The notes below the pieces were generated by a model, which worked only from the letters and a program-made list of their open reading frames with translations, did no database searches and was not told where the DNA came from. A program made the position numbers and the translations under genes. This document shows, piece after piece, positions 1-5,540 of a DNA stretch of 6,502 nt (its first letter is position 1; the number at the start of each line of letters is the position of its first letter). This stretch comes from Galactobacter sp. (GTDB lineage Bacteria > Actinomycetota > Actinomycetes > Actinomycetales > Micrococcaceae): assembly GCA_022712075.1 (NCBI GenBank), contig JALAHE010000290.1, positions 1 through 6,502 of the forward strand, written 5' to 3'.

Positions 1-3
1 CAC

Positions 4-47
4 AACGCCGAAGGGGCGGGGCACACGTGCCCCGCCCCTTCGGCGTT
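4..47 (-). terminator. Strong hairpin terminator, possibly bidirectional
   Basis: Two perfectly complementary 21-nt arms (4-24 and 27-47) are separated by only two bases, so a very stable GC-rich stem-loop can form on either strand. It lies about 65 bp past the stop codon of the leftward ABC operon. No real U-tract follows on the minus strand (GTTGTG only), which is common for terminators of high-GC actinobacteria. Because the structure is symmetrical, it could also end a rightward gene that lies off the left edge. The repeat is seen directly; the terminator role is inferred from position. Confidence 0.75.
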
Positions 48-83
48 CCGGCGGCGTTGGCGTGCCGGGTGCGCACCGGGCGG

Positions 84-108
84 GCCGGGCGCACCGGACG
101 CGCCCGGC
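84..108 (-). terminator. Second GC-rich hairpin directly after the ABC ATPase gene
   Basis: Arms GCCGGGCGC (84-92) and GCGCCCGGC (100-108) pair perfectly around a 7-nt loop. The structure starts five bases beyond the stop codon of the leftward ATPase gene. A smaller 10-bp palindrome, GGTGCGCACC, sits at 68-77 between this hairpin and the larger one at 4-47. The arrangement looks like tandem termination or 3'-end protection of the transcript. No U-tract follows, so a contribution to mRNA stability is as likely as termination. Confidence 0.45.
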
Positions 109-112
109 TGGC

Positions 113-802
113 TCAGGCCGCCGCGAGCTCCGGCTCCACGATCGCTCCGTCAACGAGCGTCACGAGGCGGTCGAAGCGGTGGGCGTGCTGGAGGTCGTGG
201 GTCACGAGCAGGGTGCTCGTCCCGTTGCTCGCCGTGAGCTCCGCGATGAGCTCGATGACGGCCGAGCCGGCCTGGGAGTCCAAGGCGCTCGTCGGCTCGT
301 CCACGAGCAGCACCGAGGGCGAGGAGACCAAGGCGCGCGCGATGTTGACGCGCTGGCGCTGCCCGCCGGAGAGCTGGTGCGGCATGAGCTTGGCCTGGGC
401 GCCGAGGCCCACGGCCTCCAAGAGCTCGACGGCGCGCGCCTTGGCCGCGCGCCCGGCCCGCCGGCCGCCGCCGAGGGTCGGCACGGCGAGTAGCTGGTCC
501 AGCGCGTTCAGGCTCGGCACGAGGTTGGCCTGCTGGAACACGATGCCGAGCTTCTCCCGGCGCACGCGGGCCGCGGCGTCGCGGCTCAGCCCCGTGATCT
601 CCTCGCCGTTGATGAGCACGCGACCCGAGTCCGGGGTGGCCAGGGTCGCCGCCACGGCGAGCAGCGAGGACTTGCCGGAGCCGGAGGGCCCCGTGATCCC
701 CACGAGCTCGCCGCTGTCGGCGGTGAGGCTCACGTGGTCGAGCGCGGTGAGGCGGCGGGCGCCGTCCGGGTAGCTGAGGACGAGGTTCTCGAGGGTGATC
801 AT
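113..802 (-). CDS. ABC transporter ATP-binding protein, MacB/LolD family (HrtA-like by context)
   Basis: This 229-residue cytoplasmic ATPase powers the FtsX-type permease encoded just upstream. All nucleotide-binding motifs are intact: Walker A GPSGSGKSS (38-46), Q-loop (VFQQ, about 88-91), ABC signature LSGGQ (144-148), Walker B VLLVDEP with catalytic Glu169 (164-170), D-loop SALD (172-175), and switch His202. The length is typical of single-domain MacB/LolD/HrtA ATPases. The start is fixed by an ATGA overlap (799-802) with the permease stop, implying translational coupling and 1:1 assembly. The frame stays open further upstream, but that extension lies inside the permease gene and is low-complexity. 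The family exports haem, peptides or antibiotics, or works on lipoproteins. Haem export is suggested only by the divergent NarL-type two-component pair. Family assignment is near certain; the substrate is an inference. Confidence 0.95.
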   Translation of the reverse strand: MITLENLVLSYPDGARRLTALDHVSLTADSGELVGITGPSGSGKSSLLAVAATLATPDSGRVLINGEEITGLSRDAAARVRREKLGIVFQQANLVPSLNALDQLLAVPTLGGGRRAGRAAKARAVELLEAVGLGAQAKLMPHQLSGGQRQRVNIARALVSSPSVLLVDEPTSALDSQAGSAVIELIAELTASNGTSTLLVTHDLQHAHRFDRLVTLVDGAIVEPELAAA

Positions 803-1896
803 CGTGCACTTCCTAGGGCGGTCTGGGGGTCGGCGTGGGTGACGGAGCGCAGGGCGACGGCGGCGCCGCCGAGGCCGAGCAGCGCCATGACGGCGCCGGG
901 GAGCAGGGTGGTGAGCGGCGAGAGGACAAACGGGAGGCCGGCGGGGAGGGCGCTTCCCGCCGCGACCACGAGGCCGAGCCCCACGGCGATGCCGATGAGC
1001 AGGACGATGCCCGCCTGAGCCAGCGCGTCGCGGACCAGCGCGCCGGTCGGGGCGCCGAGGGCCTTCAGGACGGCGAGGTCGCCCTTGCGCTGCAGGGTCC
1101 ACACCGTGAAGAACGCCCCGACGACGAGCGCGGAGATGCCGAGCAGGAGCGCGATCATGAGACCGAGCGAGCCGATCTCCGAGCGGAAGGAGCCCACGGC
1201 GCTGAGCGCCTGGAGGCCGGAGAGCGAGACGGTGCCGCTCTCGCGCTCGGCGGCCGCCGCCGCGTCGTCGTTCACCTGGCCCGTGATCGCGAGGACCGTG
1301 GCGACCGTGGCCGGCTCCGCGCCGGTCCGCGTCGCAGCGGCCCGCCAGTCCTCGGGCGCCACGGCGACGAGGGGCACGTGCGAGTAGTGACCGGTCCCGG
1401 AAACGGCGGCGACGCGCAGCTCGCGGCCGGCCACCGTGATGGTGTCACCCGCGGCAGCGCTCAGGGCGGAGGCGGCGTCCTCGCTGAGGACCGCCTCGCC
1501 CGCGGTGGGGGGAGTGGCCTCGGACCCGCCCGGCCCGGTGCCGGCACCTGGCGCGCCGGCCACGAGGGCGATGCCGGCGCGCAGCTCGCCGTGGCTCGCG
1601 GAGAGCTGGCTCAGGCCGATGGGCCGCACCTCGGCGTCCGGGGCGGCGGAGCGCCAGGCCTCGATCTGGTGCTCGGTGAGCGCCGAGGTGGCGAAGCTCG
1701 CCTGGGCGCCGGCCTGAGGGGCCGAGACCACGAGCCGGTCGGCCTTCCACGAGAGCACGGCGTCCACGTTCTGCCCGGCCAGGCCGGCGGTGAGGCCCGT
1801 CAGGAAGCCGACGAGCGCCGTGATGAGGGCGACCACCGAGGCGATGAGCGCAAAGCGACCCTTGGCAAAGACCAGGTCGCGACGAGCGAGAAACAT
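799..1896 (-). CDS. ABC transporter permease, FtsX/MacB family (HrtB-like by context)
   Basis: This 365-residue membrane protein has the four-helix MacB/FtsX layout: TM1 at about 15-37, a roughly 200-residue extracytoplasmic domain (about 38-240), TM2 at about 243-267, TM3 at about 291-315 and TM4 at about 330-350. The segment LQRKGDLAVLKALGAP (268-283) after TM2 is the characteristic FtsX cytoplasmic coupling region that contacts the ATPase, and the tail ADPQTALGSAR is also family-like. It begins MFLARRDLVFAKGRFALI, an opening I associate with actinobacterial HrtB-type permeases. The extracytoplasmic domain contains a Gly/Pro-rich stretch (about 118-133) that is probably a flexible loop. The start is supported by AAAGGA on the minus strand (1906-1901), four bases before ATG. 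It is the first gene of the leftward operon and probably works as a homodimer with two ATPases. Haem as substrate is inferred from the neighbouring kinase-regulator pair; an antimicrobial peptide is the main alternative. Confidence 0.92.
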   Translation of the reverse strand: MFLARRDLVFAKGRFALIASVVALITALVGFLTGLTAGLAGQNVDAVLSWKADRLVVSAPQAGAQASFATSALTEHQIEAWRSAAPDAEVRPIGLSQLSASHGELRAGIALVAGAPGAGTGPGGSEATPPTAGEAVLSEDAASALSAAAGDTITVAGRELRVAAVSGTGHYSHVPLVAVAPEDWRAAATRTGAEPATVATVLAITGQVNDDAAAAAERESGTVSLSGLQALSAVGSFRSEIGSLGLMIALLLGISALVVGAFFTVWTLQRKGDLAVLKALGAPTGALVRDALAQAGIVLLIGIAVGLGLVVAAGSALPAGLPFVLSPLTTLLPGAVMALLGLGGAAVALRSVTHADPQTALGSAR

Positions 1897-2082
1897 GACG
1901 TCCTTTCACGGGCTGAATGCGGGCGGATCCGGGCCGGATGCCCACCTCAACCAGGTTCCCGCCCGAGGGGTATCGGGCGCGTCGCCCGGGGGATGGCATC
2001 CTCGGAGACCTTTGGCGTAGGTGCCGCTCCGCCTTTTGATGGATGCCCCGGAGGGGCCCGGCGTGTAGCCTTGAAGGCACTC
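1897..2082. promoter_or_regulatory. Divergent promoter/operator region between ABC operon and kinase-regulator operon
   Basis: This 186-bp gap has no gene and must hold the promoters for both directions. It is dense in short symmetry: ATCCGG-G-CCGGAT (1927-1939), CGCCCGA/TCGGGCG (1960-1966 and 1973-1979), CGGGCG-CGT-CGCCCG (1974-1988), GGATG-G-CATCC (1991-2001) and GCCCC-GGA-GGGGC (2045-2057). The heptamer GGATGCC occurs at 1936-1942 and 2041-2047 and inverted at 1995-2001. In corynebacterial HrtBA/ChrSA loci the regulator binds an inverted repeat in the equivalent gap, so one of these is a reasonable operator candidate. I see no convincing leftward promoter. Confidence 0.6.
2012..2040 (+). 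promoter_or_regulatory. Candidate sigma-70-type promoter for the kinase-regulator operon
   Basis: TTGGCG (2012-2017) and TTTGAT (2035-2040) are separated by 17 bp. Each matches four of six bases of the housekeeping consensus. Transcription would start near 2047, leaving a leader of about 36 nt before the kinase ATG at 2083. This is a weak match by eye, and no other pair in the gap has better spacing. Confidence 0.3.
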
Positions 2083-3336
2083 ATGGACGGACATCGCCTC
2101 GCCTCGGTCTTCACCGGACTCCGCCTCGGCCTGCACGCCGTCGTCGCGGTCATCGTGCTCATCGTGTTGCTGCGCTCGGTGCCTCCGGTCGACGCGCGCG
2201 CCGCCGTGGGGGTGGCGGCCGTTGTCGCGTGGGTGCTCGCCTATGCGGCGGGGGTGCTCGACGGCGTGCGGCGCACCAAGGCGCGCGCCGCCGGCGCTGG
2301 CGGATCCGTTCACATGAACGACGACGCGCGGCCGGGAGAGCGGGCCGGTCGCCCTGCCGCCGTGTGGCTCGGGATCGGCGCGCTCACCCTCCTGTGGCTC
2401 GTGGCGGCGTGGTGCCTCCCGGAGGCCGCCTACCTCGTCTTCCCGTTGTTCTTCCTGCAGCTTCACCTGCTCGGCGCCCGCTGGGGCACGGTGCTCGTCC
2501 TCGTGAGCGCCGGATGCGCCGTTATCACCCTGGGGGTGAACGAGGGCTTCTCCGTTCCGGCCGCCGTGGGACCCATGCTCGGGGCCGCGGTGGCGCTGCT
2601 CGTGGGGCTTGGTTTCAGGGCGTTCACGCGTCAGGCCGTGGCCCGCGAGGCGTTGCTGGAGGAGCTCGTGGCCGCGCGCGACGAGCTAGCGCGCAGCGAG
2701 CGCCGGGCCGGCGAGGAGGCCGAGCGGGCGCGCCTGGCCCGCGACATCCACGACACCGTGTCGCAGTCGCTCTCCTCGATCCAGATGCTCCTGCATGCGG
2801 CCGAGCGTGCGCCGGAGGGCGAGCGCGCGGCCGAGCTGCTGCGGCTCGCCCGCGAGAGCGCCGCCGCCGCCCAGGCCGAGACCCGGTCCATCGTCCGGGC
2901 CCTCACCCCCGCCCCGCTGCAGGAGGAGGGGCTGGCCGCCGCACTGCGCCGCCTCGCCGAGACCGAGTGGCGCGGCGGGCCCGAGGTGCGGCTGTCAGTT
3001 GAAGGCGACGAGGGGCTGGACATGAGCCGGCGCACTGCCTTGCTGCGCCTGGCCCAAGGGGCCGTCGGCAACGCGCTCAAACACGCCCGGGCCGGGGTCA
3101 TCGAGCTGCGCCTGCGCGTTGACGGCGAGGCCGCCCGGCTCACGGTGAGCGACGACGGCGTCGGCTTCGATCCGCGGCTGGCCCCGGGCGCCTCGCACGG
3201 GGCCGGCCATTTCGGGTTGGCGTCGATGCGCGAACGCGCGGCGCAGCTGGGCGGTAGCTTGGTGGTTGATTCCACGCCGGGGCACGGAACCCGCGTCGAC
3301 GTGGTGCTGCCGCACCGCCCCTCGAAGGAGGCCTGA
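2083..3336 (+). CDS. NarL-system sensor histidine kinase, HPK7 family (ChrS-like by context)
   Basis: This 417-residue membrane kinase should autophosphorylate and signal to the regulator encoded 3 bp downstream. The N-terminal half has six predicted helices (about 14-33, 38-60, 92-111, 114-130, 133-152, 158-177) with very short external loops, so the stimulus is probably sensed within the membrane. A charged Gly/Ala-rich loop (61-91) joins TM2 and TM3. A helical linker (183-218) leads to the HisKA_3 motif RDIHDTVSQSL with phosphoacceptor His223. The ATPase domain has the N-box GNALKHA (Asn330), G1 DDGVGFD (357-363) and the GHFGLASMRERA block (375-386) typical of NarL-partner kinases. The start at 2083 follows GAAGG (2073-2077); TTG at 2071 is in frame but would overlap that site. 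Six TM helices plus divergence from an HrtB-type permease resemble corynebacterial ChrS, a haem sensor; the ligand is unproven. Confidence 0.92.
   Translation: MDGHRLASVFTGLRLGLHAVVAVIVLIVLLRSVPPVDARAAVGVAAVVAWVLAYAAGVLDGVRRTKARAAGAGGSVHMNDDARPGERAGRPAAVWLGIGALTLLWLVAAWCLPEAAYLVFPLFFLQLHLLGARWGTVLVLVSAGCAVITLGVNEGFSVPAAVGPMLGAAVALLVGLGFRAFTRQAVAREALLEELVAARDELARSERRAGEEAERARLARDIHDTVSQSLSSIQMLLHAAERAPEGERAAELLRLARESAAAAQAETRSIVRALTPAPLQEEGLAAALRRLAETEWRGGPEVRLSVEGDEGLDMSRRTALLRLAQGAVGNALKHARAGVIELRLRVDGEAARLTVSDDGVGFDPRLAPGASHGAGHFGLASMRERAAQLGGSLVVDSTPGHGTRVDVVLPHRPSKEA
3324..3331 (+). promoter_or_regulatory. Ribosome binding site for the response regulator, inside the kinase 3' end
   Basis: GAAGGAGG lies within the last codons of the kinase gene, eight bases before the GTG start at 3340. 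It is the strongest Shine-Dalgarno match in the window. It supports GTG as the true start and suggests the regulator is translated at least as efficiently as the kinase. Confidence 0.7.
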
Positions 3337-3339
3337 GCC

Positions 3340-3957
3340 GTGACGAGAATCCTCATCGTCGACGACCATCCCATCGTCCGGGTGGGGCTGCGCGCGCTCC
3401 TGGAGACGGAGCCGGACCTCGAGGTCGTCGCCGAGGCGGCCTCGGAAGACGAGGCCGTCGAGGCGTGCGCGAGCCACGCCCCCGACGTCGTGCTCATGGA
3501 CCTGCGCCTCGGCGAGGGATCCGGGGTCGGCGCGATCACCCGCATCCGCGCGGCGGGGGCGGCGCCTCCCATCCTCGTGCTGACGAACCACGACGCCGAC
3601 GCCGACATCCTCGCCGCGGTCGAGGCGGGCGCCGCCGGCTACCTGCTCAAGGACGCGCCGCCCTCGGAACTCCTGCCCGCCGTGCGGGCGGCGGCAGCCG
3701 GGGAGTCGGCCCTCGCGCCGGCCGTGGCAGCCAGGCTCCTGCAACGCCTGCGCGCGCCGCTTCCCACGCTGAGCCTGCGCGAGCTCGAGGTGCTCTCCCT
3801 CGTGGGCGAGGGCTGCTCGAACACCCAGATCGCGGCCCGGCTGCACGTCACCGAGGCCACCGTGAAGTCCCACCTCGTGCACGTCTTCACGAAGCTCGGG
3901 GTCAGCTCGCGCACGGCCGCCGTCGCCGAGGCCAGGCGCGCAGGCATGCTTGAATAA
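3340..3957 (+). CDS. NarL/LuxR-family response regulator (ChrA-like by context)
   Basis: This 205-residue two-domain transcription factor is the cognate partner of the upstream kinase. The receiver domain (about 1-120) keeps the acidic pocket Asp8/Asp9, phosphoacceptor Asp54 (VVLMDLRLGEG), Thr82 and Lys104 (YLLKDAPP). The C-terminal LuxR-type helix-turn-helix (about 142-198) reads LSLRELEVLSLVGEGCSN, then the recognition region TEATVKSHLVHVFTKLGV. It starts at GTG, three bases after the kinase stop, with GAAGGAGG ahead, so the two genes form an operon. By analogy with ChrA, the phosphorylated dimer would bind the divergent region at 1897-2082 to activate the exporter operon and tune its own. 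Family and pairing are firm; the target promoter is inferred. Confidence 0.94.
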   Translation: MTRILIVDDHPIVRVGLRALLETEPDLEVVAEAASEDEAVEACASHAPDVVLMDLRLGEGSGVGAITRIRAAGAAPPILVLTNHDADADILAAVEAGAAGYLLKDAPPSELLPAVRAAAAGESALAPAVAARLLQRLRAPLPTLSLRELEVLSLVGEGCSNTQIAARLHVTEATVKSHLVHVFTKLGVSSRTAAVAEARRAGMLE

Positions 3958-3993
3958 CAGTGTGCGAGTTCGCTGTGGCGAGGTCAGCGCACC

Positions 3994-4015
3994 GGTGTCG
4001 CAGCCTTGCGACACC
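3994..4015 (+). repeat. Perfect 9-bp inverted repeat after the NarL regulator (terminator or operator)
   Basis: GGTGTCGCA (3994-4002) and TGCGACACC (4007-4015) flank a GCCT loop. The hairpin lies 37 bp past the regulator stop codon and could terminate that operon, but it is followed by TTCGAT rather than a T-run. It is also about 100 bp upstream of the lipoprotein start. GACACCT recurs at 4030-4036, exactly 20 bp (two helical turns) from the copy at 4010-4016, and an imperfect repeat GGACACC-T-GGCGTCC spans 4029-4043. That spacing favours protein binding at least as much as termination. Confidence 0.55.
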
Positions 4016-4070
4016 TTCGATACGCTTCGGACACCTGGCGTCCACCACTGCTCCGTAGCGTCTTGGGTTA

Positions 4071-4095
4071 CGGGGTGAGCACGGTGCACACCCCG
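4071..4095 (+). promoter_or_regulatory. 25-bp near-perfect palindrome just upstream of the lipoprotein gene
   Basis: CGGGGTG (4071-4077) pairs with CACCCCG (4089-4095), and inside it GCAC (4079-4082) pairs with GTGC (4084-4087) around a central G. Only the A/A pair at 4078 and 4088 is mismatched. It ends ten bases before the GGGGGAG ribosome binding site. It could be a DNA operator for one of the regulators here or a 5'-UTR hairpin. The one-base centre fits a DNA palindrome better than an RNA loop, although RNA could still fold with the inner stem open. No clear promoter elements are visible in 3958-4115; TAGCGT at 4056-4061 is a weak -10 candidate without a good -35. Confidence 0.45.
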
Positions 4096-4115
4096 CCACC
4101 GAACGGGGGAGCATC

Positions 4116-4799
4116 ATGCAGAAGAGAACCCATATCCTGTCCGTCGCGGCCGTGCTGGTCCTCGGGGCCACCTCGCTCGTGGGGTGCGTGAGCGCCGGCG
4201 ACGGCAAGGCGGGCATCTCCGTCGGATCGGACGGCGCAGTCATCAGCGCCCCAGGTGTCACGGTTTCCGGCGGATCGGAGGGGGCCAAGGTCGAGGCGAG
4301 CGATGCCACGGTCAGCGCCGGAAGCGACGGGGCCGCGGTCGACGCGGGCGAGGGCACCGACGCCGCCGAGGCCTCTGGCGCCAGCAGCCCCGAGGCCACC
4401 GGTTCGGCCGAAACGAGTGCGACGACCGGGGACAGCGGGGACGCCGACAGCCCGCTTCCCCTGCACATCGGGTGGGAGGCGCTCGTCACTGAGGAGGTCG
4501 AGTGCGCGGGCGGCGTCGCCACCGTCGAGACCACCGGCTCCATCGTCAAGCTCTTGCAGCCCTGCGACAAGGTCGTCGTCGAGGCCACCGGGGCCACTCT
4601 TGTGCTGACGCAACCCGTCCGCTCGTTGCAGATCTCCGGTAGCGGAAACACCGCGGCCGGGGTGTCCCTCACCGCGGTCGACATCAACGGCACGGGCAAC
4701 ACGGTGGCCTACGCGGGCGCCAAGCCCAACGTTCAGGACGAGGGCACCGGAAATGTGGTCTCCGACGCCCAACTGACCTTGCCCGGTGCCGCTGGATGA
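4116..4799 (+). CDS. Secreted lipoprotein with DUF3060-like C-terminal domain
   Basis: This 227-residue protein begins with a lipoprotein signal peptide: KR near the N-terminus, a hydrophobic core, then lipobox LVGC with acylation Cys24, so it should be anchored to the outer face of the membrane. Residues 36-83 contain three tandem 16-residue repeats with the pattern GS[DE]GAxV. An Ala/Ser/Thr/Glu-rich linker follows (about 84-112). The C-terminal part has two cysteines (Cys130, Cys150), plausibly a disulfide, and three GxGN turns (SGSGNT, NGTGNT, GTGNVV at about 174-213) spaced like stacked beta-strands, as in DUF3060 proteins. The ATG follows GGGGGAG (4105-4111). Its stop overlaps the next regulator start by ATGA (4796-4799), so it is co-translated with a two-component system and may act as its accessory sensor. 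No biochemical function is known to me for this family; the domain call is from pattern memory. Confidence 0.88.
   Translation: MQKRTHILSVAAVLVLGATSLVGCVSAGDGKAGISVGSDGAVISAPGVTVSGGSEGAKVEASDATVSAGSDGAAVDAGEGTDAAEASGASSPEATGSAETSATTGDSGDADSPLPLHIGWEALVTEEVECAGGVATVETTGSIVKLLQPCDKVVVEATGATLVLTQPVRSLQISGSGNTAAGVSLTAVDINGTGNTVAYAGAKPNVQDEGTGNVVSDAQLTLPGAAG
4221..4364 (+). repeat. Three tandem 48-bp units encoding 16-residue repeats in the lipoprotein
   Basis: Units at 4221-4268, 4269-4316 and 4317-4364 encode VGSDGAVISAPGVTVS, GGSEGAKVEASDATVS and AGSDGAAVDAGEGTDA. The first half of each unit is best conserved, and the third decays into the acidic linker. The DNA has diverged more than the protein pattern, which suggests an old duplication kept by selection or compositional constraint. 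It probably forms an extended or beta-structured spacer that lifts the C-terminal domain away from the membrane. Confidence 0.6.
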
Positions 4800-5527
4800 G
4801 TGAGCCGGCGCGCCGGGCCACGGTCTTGCTTGTGGACGACGACGAGGCGGTGCGGGAGACGGTGGGTGCCTACCTCTCCCGCGCCGGCTTTGCCGTGGCC
4901 ACGGCGGCGGATGGCGCCCAGGGGCTGGCGGCCGTTCAGACGCTGCGACCGGAGGTGGTCGTCACGGACGTGCTCATGCCCGTCATGGACGGGCGCGAGC
5001 TGGTGCGCCGCTTGCGCGAGCGCGACGACTGGGTTCCCGTCATCCTGCTGACTCAGGTGGGAGAGGCAGCCGAGCGCTCGGCGGCGCTCGACGAGGGGGC
5101 GGACGACTATCTGAACAAGCCCTTCGATCCGCAGGAGCTGGCCTCGCGCATCCGCGCCTTGGCCCGCCGCAACGCCGCGAGCCGCGGGGCCCCGGCCGAC
5201 GTCTTGATCGCCGGGCCGCGCCCGAGCGGCTCGGTCCGGCTCGAACGCATCGGCCGCCGCGTCTTTCTGGGGGAGCGGGAGGTGGCCCTGACGCCCAAGG
5301 CCTTTGCCCTGCTCGACTATCTCCTGGGCCATCCGGAGGAGCTTCACACGCGCGAGCACCTGCTCGAACGCGTCTGGGGCTTCGAGATCGCCGTCTCCAC
5401 CCGCGCCGTCGATCACCGCGTGGCGGAGCTGCGCCGCGTGCTCGAGGATGATCCCACCGAGCCGACGCTGCTCAAGACCGTTCCCGGAGGCGGGTATCGC
5501 ATTGTCGCCGAGGTTCGTCGTGGCTGA
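4796..5527 (+). CDS. OmpR/PhoB-family response regulator
   Basis: This 243-residue DNA-binding regulator is the partner of the histidine kinase that follows. Its receiver domain (about 8-124) has the acidic triad Asp14-Asp16, phosphoacceptor Asp58 (VVVTDVLMPVMDG), Thr86 (VILLTQ) and Lys108 (YLNKPFDPQEL), all as expected. A linker of about 20 residues leads to an OmpR-type winged helix (about 148-240): ALTPKAFALLDYLLGHP, then recognition helix STRAVDHRVAELRRVLEDD and the wing LLKTVPGGGYRI. The start is fixed by the ATGA overlap with the lipoprotein gene, so its translation is probably coupled to that gene. Its targets cannot be read from the sequence; autoregulation through the palindromes upstream of the lipoprotein is plausible. 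Confidence 0.95.
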   Translation: MSEPARRATVLLVDDDEAVRETVGAYLSRAGFAVATAADGAQGLAAVQTLRPEVVVTDVLMPVMDGRELVRRLRERDDWVPVILLTQVGEAAERSAALDEGADDYLNKPFDPQELASRIRALARRNAASRGAPADVLIAGPRPSGSVRLERIGRRVFLGEREVALTPKAFALLDYLLGHPEELHTREHLLERVWGFEIAVSTRAVDHRVAELRRVLEDDPTEPTLLKTVPGGGYRIVAEVRRG

Positions 5528-5540
5528 GAGGGGAGGTTCC

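Noticed and set aside
835..2082. An open plus-strand frame of about 1250 bases extending upstream of the NarL-system kinase, opposite the ABC permease
   Set aside because: The translation is Arg/Gly/Glu/Asp-rich low-complexity sequence typical of the antisense of a high-GC gene. The permease on the other strand has clear motifs and an RBS, and the kinase has its own RBS and start at 2083.
2995..4089. A 364-codon minus-strand open frame across the NarL regulator
   Set aside because: Its composition is that of antisense sequence (Arg/Gly/His/Asp-rich). The plus-strand regulator has all receiver and LuxR helix-turn-helix residues.
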